The translations under genes were made by a program, and so were the position numbers. From the NCBI GenBank assembly GCA_900545755.1, contig URAG01000043.1, positions 1 to 17,579 of the forward strand: a stretch of DNA of 17,579 nt, given 5' to 3'. Shown here piece by piece: positions 1 to 7,506 of this stretch (within the stretch, counting starts at the first letter, position 1; each line of letters opens with the position of its first letter). The notes under the pieces were generated by a model that saw nothing but the letters and a program-made list of their open reading frames with translations, had not been told where the DNA came from and made no database searches. The stretch is from an uncultured Cloacibacillus sp. GTDB taxonomy: Bacteria; Synergistota; Synergistia; Synergistales; Synergistaceae.

Positions 1-400
1 AACGTCCGCATATTTCGCAGTCAAGCCGGGCGGCGTCATAATCCTAGCTGCCCCATGCAGCGAAGGCATGGTGCATAATCATCCGCTCTACGCGCATTGG
101 CTGGCATCGCCGATAGAGGAGGTCATTGACGCCATAAAATCGTCGTCGCCATACGACATGGAGACTGACGTCGTCGCGGCGGTCGTAGCGCTCGGCAGCA
201 AGAGGACGCTTAAGCGCGCTAAGGTATACATGGTAAGCGAGGGGCTGACCGAAGACGAGATAAAGCACATCGGCTATACACCGGCGCACAGCGTGCAGGA
301 GGCGCTGGACGACGCGCTGGCTGAGAAGCTTGGCGCGACTGTAGGCATACTGCCGCAGGGAGGCATATCGCTTCCGATATTGAAGCACGGCGGCGCTTAG
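1..400 (+). CDS. LarA-type nickel-dependent 2-hydroxyacid racemase, C-terminal part (5' truncated)
   Basis: The reading frame is open from position 2 to the TAG at 398-400, giving about 132 C-terminal residues; the start lies outside the window. The segment begins TSAYFAVKPGGVIILAAPC and continues through GMVH, which resembles the C-terminal Rossmann-like domain of the LarA / DUF2088 family. Known LarA enzymes use a nickel-pincer nucleotide to racemise or epimerise 2-hydroxy acids (lactate, malate and others). The nickel-pincer ligands and catalytic histidines lie in the missing N-terminal part, so activity cannot be judged. An ATG at 68 is internal, not a start. The gene is followed after 58 nt by aconitase X subunits and a TRAP transporter, which suggests a shared pathway for a hydroxylated carboxylate. 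Family assignment is fairly sure; the substrate is unknown. Confidence 0.72.
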   Translation, partial: TSAYFAVKPGGVIILAAPCSEGMVHNHPLYAHWLASPIEEVIDAIKSSSPYDMETDVVAAVVALGSKRTLKRAKVYMVSEGLTEDEIKHIGYTPAHSVQEALDDALAEKLGATVGILPQGGISLPILKHGGA

Positions 401-441
401 CAGTCAAAGATCAGCTCGGTTATAAATAAAAATATCACACA

Positions 442-449
442 GAGGAAGG
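442..449 (+). promoter_or_regulatory. Ribosome binding site for the aconitase X large subunit
   Basis: GAGGAAGG lies 9 nt before the ATG at 459. The next possible starts are well inside the conserved protein, so this supports 459 as the start. Confidence 0.7.
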
Positions 450-458
450 CGGAAAGAG

Positions 459-1676
459 ATGTACTTAACAGACGAAGAAAAACGGATCCTCGACGGAGCC
501 GAAGGCGTCGGAAGACAGAAGGCGATGGAACTTCTCTATGCGCTCGGCCTCACCTTCGACGCAGAAAAGCTCATCCCAATCAAGCGCGCCCACGTCGCGC
601 TCAGCGGACAGGAAGGCGACACCTATTGGTGCGAACTTCTCGTAAACGGCGGCGCGACCTGCGTCGTCCCCCCCACGACCAACCCATACTGGGACACTGA
701 ATATCTCACGAAATTCTTCGACGTGACGAGAGAAGAGCTTGAACTCGCAGAACGCACGGGAGACGTCTATCGCAGAATAGGCGCGAAGCTCAGCTACCAC
801 TGCGCGCCTGGGCTTTGTTCAAACGTCCCCTTCTTCGGCGAGCATGTAGCCTTCTCCGAATCAAGCGCAACGCCATACGTCAACTCGGCGATAGGAGCAC
901 GCTCAAACCGCGAATCGTCCGTAAGCGCACTCGCCGCGGCAGTCATCGGCAAAACGCCATACTACGGATTACACCTTGACGAAAACAGGCGCGGAGATTT
1001 TCTCATCGACGTAGACGCCGATCTAAATGAATGCTACGACTGGGGGATGCTCGGCCACTGCGTAGGCAAAATAGCCGGCTCCAGAAACCCAGTCCTCCGC
1101 TTCAAAAACCAGCCGCGTCCGTTACCAGAAGACTTCCTCTATTTCGGGGCTGAAGCCGCTACCAGCGGTTCCGTAGCCATGTACCACATGGTGGGAATCA
1201 CGCCAGAAGCGCCGACAATCGAAGCCGCCTTCGGAGGCAAAAAAGTACCGTCTGCCGAATACGTCATCACCAACAAGGAACTCAAGGCCGAGGAAGACCT
1301 ACTTACCCCGGCGACCGGTCCCATCAACCTCGTCATGCTCGGATGCCCGCACTACACCTACGAGCAGCTTCTTGAAGTTGAACGCCTATTCGCAGGACGC
1401 CGCGTATCTCACGACACAGCCTTCTGGATACTCGCTGCACCATACGCGATAGAACTCGCCGAAAAATCGCACCTCCGCCAGCGCCTCGAACTCATAGGAG
1501 TGCGTATGGTAGGAGACACTTGCATAGACGAGCCATGCTGGAAATCCTTCGAAGGGGCCCTAGGCGTGACGGACTCGCCAAAATGCGCCTACTACAGAGA
1601 ACGCCGCGGACAGCCCTTCGCAATACGACGCCTGTCCGAATGCGTTGAAGCAGCCATAAAAGGGAGGCTCGACTAA
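459..1676 (+). CDS. Aconitase X large subunit (DUF521; hydroxyproline/hydroxyacid dehydratase-type)
   Basis: A 405-residue protein of the aconitase X catalytic family, in the usual size range for the large subunit when the small swivel domain is a separate gene. Known members are iron-sulfur dehydratases: bacterial cis-3-hydroxy-L-proline dehydratase and archaeal phosphomevalonate dehydratase. Candidate metal-binding or active-site cysteines are Cys115 and Cys120 (HCAPGLC), Cys296 (LGCPHYTYEQL), Cys355 (GDTCIDEPC) and Cys376. The SNVPFFGEHVAFSESSA and YVNSAIGARSNRE segments are typical family signatures, and the VTDSPKCAYY motif near the C terminus is also characteristic. The small-subunit gene follows after 2 nt, a LarA-like racemase lies upstream and a TRAP transporter downstream. 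Family is confident. The substrate is inferred only as a hydroxylated acid or hydroxyproline. Confidence 0.9.
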   Translation: MYLTDEEKRILDGAEGVGRQKAMELLYALGLTFDAEKLIPIKRAHVALSGQEGDTYWCELLVNGGATCVVPPTTNPYWDTEYLTKFFDVTREELELAERTGDVYRRIGAKLSYHCAPGLCSNVPFFGEHVAFSESSATPYVNSAIGARSNRESSVSALAAAVIGKTPYYGLHLDENRRGDFLIDVDADLNECYDWGMLGHCVGKIAGSRNPVLRFKNQPRPLPEDFLYFGAEAATSGSVAMYHMVGITPEAPTIEAAFGGKKVPSAEYVITNKELKAEEDLLTPATGPINLVMLGCPHYTYEQLLEVERLFAGRRVSHDTAFWILAAPYAIELAEKSHLRQRLELIGVRMVGDTCIDEPCWKSFEGALGVTDSPKCAYYRERRGQPFAIRRLSECVEAAIKGRLD

Positions 1677-1678
1677 CA

Positions 1679-2113
1679 ATGGACAACAACATGAAAACAT
1701 ACAAATGCCGCTCCATAGTCAGAGGCAAAGGGGAAGGCGAAGCGATAGTATCGACGGACGCCATGTGCTTCTACCTCACAGACCCGGCGACGGGTACCGT
1801 CATAGAAAGAAACCACGCCATACAAGGCAAGAGCATAGCCGGGAAGATACTCGTAGTGAAATCGGGCAAAGGCAGCTCGGTAGTTCAGGTAGACGGTTTC
1901 TACCAGCTCTGGGTCAAGCATAATTTGCCCGCCGCGATAATAGTCAAAGATGTGGAACCGGTCATCGTTTCATCAGCTGTTGTAGTAGGTTCGACGATGG
2001 TAGACATGCCTGGGGAGGACCCCTTCGAGATAATCGAAGACGGGGACTACGTCGAAGTCGACGCCGACAATCAGGAGTTGAGAGTTTGGAAGGGAGGAAA
2101 AGGAGGAAAGTAG
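1679..2113 (+). CDS. Aconitase X small subunit (DUF126 swivel domain)
   Basis: A 144-residue DUF126-type protein, the swivelling domain that closes over the aconitase X active site. The core has KGEGEAIVSTD near residue 20, GKSIAGKILVVKSGKGSS around residues 45-62, and a following VQVDGFYQLW segment. The first of these is a beta-barrel entry, and the glycine/serine-rich loop is the conserved substrate-binding element of the family. ATG 1679 begins 2 nt after the large-subunit stop, with AGGGAGG at 1661-1667 inside the upstream gene; an in-frame ATG at 1691 is an alternative start. The C terminus ends in a short Gly/Lys tail. The tight coupling to the large subunit indicates a heterodimeric dehydratase. 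Confidence 0.9.
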   Translation: MDNNMKTYKCRSIVRGKGEGEAIVSTDAMCFYLTDPATGTVIERNHAIQGKSIAGKILVVKSGKGSSVVQVDGFYQLWVKHNLPAAIIVKDVEPVIVSSAVVVGSTMVDMPGEDPFEIIEDGDYVEVDADNQELRVWKGGKGGK

Positions 2114-2188
2114 GATTCATTTCTGCACAGCGCTCGGAAGTTATAAAGTTATTTTATTGACAGCGGAAAAACAAGGAGGAACGAACAC

Positions 2189-3169
2189 ATGAAGAAGATT
2201 CTAGCAGCGTTTGTTTTTATAGCGGTAATGGCCAGCGCGGCTTTCGCCGACGCTGAGTACACGATTAAAGTCGGTTATATCGGTTCTGAATCACATCCGA
2301 CGATGCAGGCCATGAAGACCTTCGGCGACAACGTGGCAAAAGGCTCAGAAGGCAAGATAAAAGTAGAGCTTTATCCGAACGCGCAGCTCGGCGGCGACCG
2401 CGAACTTTGCGAAGGCGTCCAAATGGGCACGATCCAGATGGCTATTCCTTCGACATCCGCTCTAGCAGGATTTGACAAGAGAATACAGGTTCTCGACCTC
2501 CCCTATCTTTTCACGACCAGAGAAGCTGCTTTTGAAGCAGTCGACGGCGAACTCGGCATGAAGCTCAACGAGCTCCTCGCCAAAAAGGGATTCTACGTCC
2601 TCGGATACCTTGAGAACGGCTTCCGTCACGTGACGAACAGCAAGCAGCCCATCACGAAGCCTGAGGACCTCAAGGGGCTGAAGATCCGCACTATGGAAAA
2701 CCCGATGCACCTCGCTTTCTTCAAAGAACTCGGAGCAAACCCGACGCCGATGAGCTGGGGCGAGCTCTACACCGCTCTTCAGCAGGGGACGGTCGACGCG
2801 CAGGAGAACCCCTATGCCATGATCGACGACGGTAAATTCTACGAAGTGCAGAAATACGTCTCCGAGACCGGGCACGTCTTCTCATATGAAATTCTTATCG
2901 CCAACAAGAAGTTCATGGAAAAGCTTCCGGACGACCTCCGCGCGCTCGTTATCGACGAAGCCCAGAAAGCCATCGCCACGCAGCGCGCTGCAATGAAGAC
3001 CGAAGAAGCCAACTTCAAGGCAAAGGTCATAAAGGGCGGGCTCACAGCCAACGAGCTTACTCCAGAGCAGAAGAAGCCCTTCGTAGAAAAGACGAAAGTC
3101 GTTTACGGCCAGTTTGAGGGCGAACTTGGAAAGGAAATCATGGACATAGCCAGGAAGGTCCAGAAGTAA
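2189..3169 (+). CDS. dctP: TRAP transporter substrate-binding protein, DctP family
   Basis: A 326-residue periplasmic solute-binding protein. A signal peptide covers residues 1-20 (Lys-Lys, hydrophobic core, cleavage after AFA), and the mature part starts DAEYTIKVGY. DctP-family signatures are YPNAQLGGDRE (62-72), LKGLKIRTMENP (161-172) and GELYTALQQGTVDAQENP (191-208). Arg167 matches the conserved arginine that holds the substrate carboxylate in the family, and Asn207 matches the conserved downstream asparagine. AAGGAGG at 2173-2179, 9 nt before the ATG, fixes the start. The gene lies 75 nt after the aconitase X small subunit and before DctQ and DctM. The ligand is probably an organic acid or zwitterion used by the upstream enzymes (inference). 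Confidence 0.93.
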   Translation: MKKILAAFVFIAVMASAAFADAEYTIKVGYIGSESHPTMQAMKTFGDNVAKGSEGKIKVELYPNAQLGGDRELCEGVQMGTIQMAIPSTSALAGFDKRIQVLDLPYLFTTREAAFEAVDGELGMKLNELLAKKGFYVLGYLENGFRHVTNSKQPITKPEDLKGLKIRTMENPMHLAFFKELGANPTPMSWGELYTALQQGTVDAQENPYAMIDDGKFYEVQKYVSETGHVFSYEILIANKKFMEKLPDDLRALVIDEAQKAIATQRAAMKTEEANFKAKVIKGGLTANELTPEQKKPFVEKTKVVYGQFEGELGKEIMDIARKVQK

Positions 3170-3192
3170 AAAGCAAAACGAACTAGCGTCAG

Positions 3193-3218
3193 GGGCGTGT
3201 CCGTCAGGGGCACGCCCT
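3193..3218 (+). promoter_or_regulatory. Intercistronic hairpin between dctP and dctQ
   Basis: GGGCGTG at 3193-3199 pairs perfectly with CACGCCC at 3211-3217 across an 11-nt loop, extended by a G-U pair. No T-run follows, so it is not a classical terminator. It lies after the dctP stop and just before the dctQ ribosome binding site. Such hairpins often stabilise the upstream message, so that binding protein exceeds membrane subunits. That role is inferred here. Confidence 0.55.
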
Positions 3219-3244
3219 ATTCCCCAGGCAGGAGGTTGCAAACG

Positions 3245-3757
3245 ATGACCATAAAAAAATTCTTAGACAACTTTGAAGAATATTTCTGCGTCTGGACTAT
3301 GGCCGTCATGACGGTGCTTGTATTCATTCAGGTCGTCATGAGGTATGTTTTTTCCAACTCTCTCTCGTGGAGCGAGGAGCTCGCACGTTTTATATTTCTA
3401 TGGCTTTCGTGGATAGGCGCGAGCTATGCAGTTAAAGAACGTAGCCACTTCCGCGTCGAGATGTTCGCAGATATGATGAAAGGCAGGACACGCAGGCAGT
3501 TTGAGTATTTCATACTTATCGTATGGTTTGCTTTCAGCTTTGCGCTCACATGGCTTGGAACGGAGCTTGTTATCTTCCTTTACGATACGGGACAGACCTC
3601 GGCCGCTATGGATATACCGATGACGCTTCCATACGCCTCCGTGCCAGTCGGATGCGGCCTTATGTGCATACGCCTTATTATTGAAATGTATAAAATCCAC
3701 AAGGGCGACTTAGTCGGTTCGGAAAGAAAGCAGAAAGAACTGGAGGAGATGATATAA
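3245..3757 (+). CDS. dctQ: TRAP transporter small membrane subunit, DctQ family
   Basis: A 170-residue protein with four hydrophobic segments, the normal size and topology of the small TRAP membrane subunit. It includes the family-typical RYVFSNSLSWSEELARF segment around residues 33-49, followed by LSWIGASYAVKERSHFRVE. The start at ATG 3245 is preferred over a longer frame from GTG 3197, because GGAGG at 3231-3235 is correctly spaced and the extra residues would come from the intercistronic hairpin. The TAA stop abuts the dctM ATG directly, implying translational coupling. With DctM it forms the membrane complex that uses an ion gradient to import the DctP-bound substrate. Confidence 0.92.
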   Translation: MTIKKFLDNFEEYFCVWTMAVMTVLVFIQVVMRYVFSNSLSWSEELARFIFLWLSWIGASYAVKERSHFRVEMFADMMKGRTRRQFEYFILIVWFAFSFALTWLGTELVIFLYDTGQTSAAMDIPMTLPYASVPVGCGLMCIRLIIEMYKIHKGDLVGSERKQKELEEMI

Positions 3758-5038
3758 ATGGAAGCCATAATCCTCTTCTCAATACTTATAATTACGATTG
3801 GTCTTAGTATTCCTATAGGCATCACCTTAGGGCTTTCTACAGCCATCGCGATGTATTTCACCTCCGACATCCCGATGCTTATGCTTGCGCAGAAGTCCGT
3901 CACGGGGCTTGACTCCTTCCCGCTGCTCGCCATTCCGTTCTTTATACTTGCCGGCGCGCTGATGTGCGGAGGCGGAATTTCTCGGAGGCTGGTAAATCTA
4001 GCCGAAGCTTTGGTCGGATTCATTACAGGCGGCCTTGCGATGGTTACGGTCCTAGCCTGCATGTTCTTCGCCGCAATTTCAGGCTCCGGCCCGGCTACGG
4101 TCTCCGCAATAGGTTCATTCATGATCCCTTCGATGAAGGAACGCAAGTATGACGCAGGATTCGCGGCGGCGATCACGGCGGCAGCAGGAACTATAGGCGT
4201 CATTATCCCGCCGTCGATTCCGTTCGTAATTTACTGCGTCGTTGCTCAGTGCTCGATAGGCGATATGTTCATAGCCGGAATAGTACCGGGCATCATTATA
4301 GGTATCGCGCTGATGCTCGTCTGCTACGGTACGGCAAAAAAGCGCCATTATCTGAGCGTCTCCGAGCGTCCGAGATTCTCAACGGTGTGGAAAGCTTTCA
4401 AGGACGCCTTCTGGGCTCTGCTCGTACCGGTCATCATACTCGGCGGCATTTACGGCGGCATTTTTACACCGACGGAAGCAGCTGTCGTCGCCGTCGTCTA
4501 CTCTGTGATCATCGGTAAATTCGTTTACAAAGAGCTGGACGCAAAAGGTATATATGAATGTCTCCGCACAACCGGTCTGATCAATGGAGCGACGGAGTTC
4601 ATGATCGGCCTTTCAATGGCGTTCGCGAGCTACCTTGCAATGGCTCAGATCCCTGCCCACATAGCCGACTGGCTCACCAACTTCGCACACAATCCAATCG
4701 TCCTTCTGATGATAATCAACGTGTTTCTGCTTATTATCGGATGTTTCGTCGACAACATCGCGGCGGTCATTATTCTGACTCCGATATTGCTCCCCGTCGT
4801 CAAGATGATCGGCGTAGACCCGATACACTTCGGACTGATAATCACGGTCAACCTTGCCTGCGGATTTATCTCGCCGCCTTACGGGATAAACCTATTCGTC
4901 GCCTCAGCAATCTCGGGAGAGAGCATAGAAAACATTTCAAAGGCGATCCTTCCGTCGTTCATCGCTATGGTAATCTGCCTTATGCTTTTCACCTACTTCC
5001 CGGTATTCACGCTTGGACTGTTGAATCTCATCAGATAG
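3758..5038 (+). CDS. dctM: TRAP transporter large membrane subunit, DctM family
   Basis: A 426-residue, strongly hydrophobic protein with about 11-12 predicted membrane segments, the standard length for DctM. Signatures include SGSGPATVSAIGSFMIPSM, a glycine/alanine-rich IGVIIPPSIPFVIY segment and CGFISPPYGINLFVA near the C terminus. These form the paired re-entrant hairpins and substrate pathway of the ion-transporter superfamily fold. The ATG follows the dctQ stop with no gap. It is the last gene of the cluster and is followed within 16 nt by an intrinsic terminator. It is complete, so the cluster encodes an intact three-part transporter. Confidence 0.95.
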   Translation: MEAIILFSILIITIGLSIPIGITLGLSTAIAMYFTSDIPMLMLAQKSVTGLDSFPLLAIPFFILAGALMCGGGISRRLVNLAEALVGFITGGLAMVTVLACMFFAAISGSGPATVSAIGSFMIPSMKERKYDAGFAAAITAAAGTIGVIIPPSIPFVIYCVVAQCSIGDMFIAGIVPGIIIGIALMLVCYGTAKKRHYLSVSERPRFSTVWKAFKDAFWALLVPVIILGGIYGGIFTPTEAAVVAVVYSVIIGKFVYKELDAKGIYECLRTTGLINGATEFMIGLSMAFASYLAMAQIPAHIADWLTNFAHNPIVLLMIINVFLLIIGCFVDNIAAVIILTPILLPVVKMIGVDPIHFGLIITVNLACGFISPPYGINLFVASAISGESIENISKAILPSFIAMVICLMLFTYFPVFTLGLLNLIR

Positions 5039-5053
5039 CGTATATATCAATAC

Positions 5054-5096
5054 TTAACCCGTCGCGATACTGTTTCCTGCGGCGGGTTAATTTTTT
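5054..5096 (+). terminator. Intrinsic terminator after the AcnX-TRAP cluster
   Basis: TTAACCCGTCGC (5054-5065) pairs with GCGGCGGGTTAA (5079-5090), 12 bp including one G-T pair, around a 13-nt loop, then six T residues at 5091-5096. It closes the upstream operon on the plus strand. Confidence 0.93.
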
Positions 5097-5115
5097 AGGT
5101 GAAGACGTATATAAT
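5087..5115 (+). promoter_or_regulatory. Possible promoter of the FNT channel gene
   Basis: A perfect TATAAT lies at 5110-5115, 17 nt after a poor -35 candidate TTAATT at 5087-5092. The distance to the ATG at 5143 is sensible. The -35 overlaps the upstream terminator arm, so only the -10 is convincing. Confidence 0.4.
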
Positions 5116-5142
5116 AGGTAAAAACCCTAGGAGGAAATTTTT

Positions 5143-5931
5143 ATGAGTATCAGGACGCCGGCGGAAATTTCTCATGACGTTCTCGCGGCTGGAATCGATA
5201 AGAGCCGGCTTGCGCTCAGGACAATGCTGCTGATGGGCTTCCTCGCTGGGGCTTATGTCGGGATGGGCGGGTATTTTATGCTGGTCGTCACGCAGGACGC
5301 GGCGCAGGTTGCGGGCGTCGGCATTTCGAAGCTTCTTGGCGGCGTAGTGTTTTCGCTCGGTCTTTTCCTCGTGCTGACGGCCGGGGCGGAGCTCGTAACG
5401 GGCAACTGCCTTATGACGATAGCCTGCCTTTCAAAGAAAATCTCTTTCCCCGCTATGATGCGCAATCTTTGCGTCGTCTACTGCGCAAATTTTGCCGGCG
5501 CGCTCTTTTTTGCAACGATTGTATATCAGAGCGGGCTTATATCTGATCAGTGCGGCGCTGCCGCGCTTGCGCTCGCTGCGTCAAAGTGCTCGCTTCCAGT
5601 GAACTATATGCTCGTCCGCGGCGTGTTGTGCAACTGGTTCGTCTGCCTGGCAGTTTGGATCGCCTTCGGCGCTCAAGACACTGCGAGCAAGTTCATAGCC
5701 GCGCTGCTGCCGATCTCCGCTTTCACAGCGATGGGCTTTGAGCACTGCGTCGCCAACATGTTCTTCATCCCTCTCGGCCTAATGCTGAACGGCGGCGCGT
5801 CACAGGCGCTAACGGTCGCGGCCTTCGCGAAAAACCTTGTTTTTGTCACGATTGGCAACGTAGCCGGCGGCGCGTTTTTCGTCGCGCTGTTCTATTTCCT
5901 CATTTTTCGCAAAGACCTGAAAAGGGCGTAG
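5143..5931 (+). CDS. Formate/nitrite transporter (FNT) family channel
   Basis: A 262-residue protein with six predicted membrane helices, the usual FNT length. Family signatures are GAYVGMGGYFMLV (36-48), the LVTGNCLM break (84-91), a central YCANFAGA segment, NWFVCLAVW (164-172) and GFEHCVANMF (198-207). The last contains the conserved pore histidine, His201, equivalent to the one in FocA and NirC. Members move formate, nitrite or hydrosulfide across the inner membrane as pentamers. Sequence alone does not separate these substrates here, and no pyruvate formate-lyase or nitrite reductase gene lies nearby. AGGAGG at 5129-5134, 8 nt before ATG, supports the start. It appears monocistronic, bounded by terminators on both sides. 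Confidence 0.9.
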   Translation: MSIRTPAEISHDVLAAGIDKSRLALRTMLLMGFLAGAYVGMGGYFMLVVTQDAAQVAGVGISKLLGGVVFSLGLFLVLTAGAELVTGNCLMTIACLSKKISFPAMMRNLCVVYCANFAGALFFATIVYQSGLISDQCGAAALALAASKCSLPVNYMLVRGVLCNWFVCLAVWIAFGAQDTASKFIAALLPISAFTAMGFEHCVANMFFIPLGLMLNGGASQALTVAAFAKNLVFVTIGNVAGGAFFVALFYFLIFRKDLKRA

Positions 5932-5964
5932 CTTCCGCGCGCCTCGCTTCGTTTAAGAAACTAT

Positions 5965-5997
5965 TCCCGCTCCGGCTCGTCCGGTACGGGATTTTTT
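5965..5997 (+). terminator. Intrinsic terminator after the FNT gene
   Basis: TCCCG (5965-5969) pairs with CGGGA (5987-5991); inside it CCGG pairs with CCGG around a CTCGT loop. Six T residues follow at 5992-5997. Confidence 0.85.
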
Positions 5998-6020
5998 CGC
6001 GCGTTGCGGCGTTGAGATTC

Positions 6021-6049
6021 TTGAGATTGGCGGCGGTTGGTGGTATTTT
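6021..6049 (+). promoter_or_regulatory. Promoter of the MATE operon
   Basis: TTGAGA (6021-6026) and TATTTT (6044-6049) are separated by 17 nt, close to a housekeeping promoter. An 8-bp direct repeat TTGAGATT occurs at 6012-6019 and 6021-6028, the second copy containing the -35. The -10 is overlapped by a perfect palindrome. Confidence 0.6.
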
Positions 6050-6063
6050 ATCAAGATAAAATA
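6044..6063. promoter_or_regulatory. Perfect 20-bp palindrome, likely operator, overlapping the -10
   Basis: TATTTTATC (6044-6052) and GATAAAATA (6055-6063) are exact reverse complements around AA. The site covers the -10 and the probable transcription start of the MATE genes, the position expected for a repressor operator. It does not match a Fur, Rex, LexA or BioR consensus that I know. The regulator is not encoded next to it. Confidence 0.6.
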
Positions 6064-6106
6064 TCGATAACAGACAGCGGCTTCATTTAAGGCTGGGGGT
6101 GGAAGA

Positions 6107-7498
6107 GTGGAGTTTTTCAACATTTTCGCGGCGGCATCGCAGAGCCGCGACGAACAGCTGAAGCGGATGACCGAGGCTGCTATAGGGCCTCTTATAATTT
6201 CTCTCGCAATACCGACTATATTGAGTATGTTGACGACGGCGCTCTACAACACAGCCGACACCTATTTCGTCTCGCAGCTCGGCACAAGCGCGAGCGGCGC
6301 GGTCGGCGTCGTCTTCTGCCTCATGGCGATTTTTCAAGCTACCGGCTTCACTCTCGGCATGGGGGCCGGCAGCGTCATCTCTCGCAGGCTCGGCAGCGGC
6401 GACGCCACGTCGGCGAGTACTTACGGCTCCGCCTCGTTTTTCTGCGCGCTGACGCTCGGAACGTGTATCTGCATTCTCGGGCAAATCTTCATCAACCCGC
6501 TCATGGTTCTGCTCGGCTCCACGCCTACTATACTGCCGTACGCGCGCGCCTACGCGCGGTGGATTTTGCTTGGTGCGCCCGTGATGTGCTGCTGCTTCGT
6601 GATGAACAACATTCTGCGCGCGGAAGGGCACTCTGCCTTTGCTATGTGCGGCCTAGTGACCGGCGGTCTACTGAATATCGCGCTCGACCCGATCTTTATT
6701 TTCACTTTCGGCCTCGGGATTTCAGGCGCGGCGGCAGCGACACTGCTGAGCCAGTGCGTCAGCTTCTCCATCCTCGCGTCGTTCTTCCTGCGCGGCAAGA
6801 GCATGGTCGGAATTAGCATTAGGATGCTTCCACGCCGCGCGTCGACCTACTTTGAGATAGTGCGCCTCGGCTTCCCGTCGCTTTCGCGCCAGGGGCTCGC
6901 AAGCATCTCAACCGCGGCGCTCAACGCGAGCGCCGGAGCTTACGGCGACGCCGCCGTCGCCGCCATGTCGATAGTGGGAAGGATATTCCTTTTCATACTA
7001 TCCGTGATGATCGGACTCGGCCAGGGCTTCACCCCCGTCGTCGGCTTCAACTACGGCTCACGGCGCTACGCACGCGTACGCGAGGCTTTCTGGTTCACGG
7101 TCAAGGCGGGCATGGCGATGATGACTGTGCTCACACTTCTTGGATGGTTTTTCGCGCCAGAGGTAATCGCGCTCTTCCGCGCAGACGACGCGGAGGTAAT
7201 CGCGATAGGTACGCGGGCGATGCGTTTCCAGTGCGCGGCGCTGCTGCTCCAGCCGCTCTTCGTATCGACAAACATGATGCACCAAGCGTCGGGACTTGCG
7301 TGGCGTGCGACGTTCCTCGCCTGCACGCGACAGGGTATCTATTTTCTCCCGCTCATAATAGTGCTGCCGCGCATATTCGGCATGACAGGCGTCGAAGTGA
7401 CGCAGACCGTCTCGGACATTTTCAGCTTCGCGACGAGCCTGCCTTTCTTATACTATTATCTGCAAAGGCTGAAAGATCAGGAAAGATTCGTGAGGTAA
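6107..7498 (+). CDS. MATE family multidrug/cation antiporter (first of tandem pair)
   Basis: A 463-residue membrane protein with about 12 predicted helices in two homologous halves, typical of MATE efflux transporters. MepA/DinF-like features include IGPLIISLAIPTILSML near the N terminus, ALYNTADTYFVSQLG, and a second-half repeat QGLASISTAALNASAG followed by GLGQGFTPVVGFNYG. MATE proteins export drugs or metabolites in exchange for Na+ or H+. The GTG at 6107 is the chosen start, with purine-rich GGGGGTGG at 6095-6102; an internal ATG about 20 codons later is a weaker option. The next gene, also MATE, starts 8 nt downstream. The substrate is unknown. Confidence 0.92.
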   Translation: MEFFNIFAAASQSRDEQLKRMTEAAIGPLIISLAIPTILSMLTTALYNTADTYFVSQLGTSASGAVGVVFCLMAIFQATGFTLGMGAGSVISRRLGSGDATSASTYGSASFFCALTLGTCICILGQIFINPLMVLLGSTPTILPYARAYARWILLGAPVMCCCFVMNNILRAEGHSAFAMCGLVTGGLLNIALDPIFIFTFGLGISGAAAATLLSQCVSFSILASFFLRGKSMVGISIRMLPRRASTYFEIVRLGFPSLSRQGLASISTAALNASAGAYGDAAVAAMSIVGRIFLFILSVMIGLGQGFTPVVGFNYGSRRYARVREAFWFTVKAGMAMMTVLTLLGWFFAPEVIALFRADDAEVIAIGTRAMRFQCAALLLQPLFVSTNMMHQASGLAWRATFLACTRQGIYFLPLIIVLPRIFGMTGVEVTQTVSDIFSFATSLPFLYYYLQRLKDQERFVR

Positions 7499-7506
7499 TG
7501 TTATAA

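Noticed and set aside
3197..3244. Longer DctQ start at GTG 3197
   Set aside because: The extra 16 codons come from the intercistronic hairpin, and a well-placed GGAGG precedes ATG 3245, which also matches the usual DctQ N terminus.
5143..5931. Assignment of the FNT gene specifically as focA or nirC
   Set aside because: Family motifs are clear, but no residue or neighbour in the window distinguishes formate, nitrite or hydrosulfide transport.
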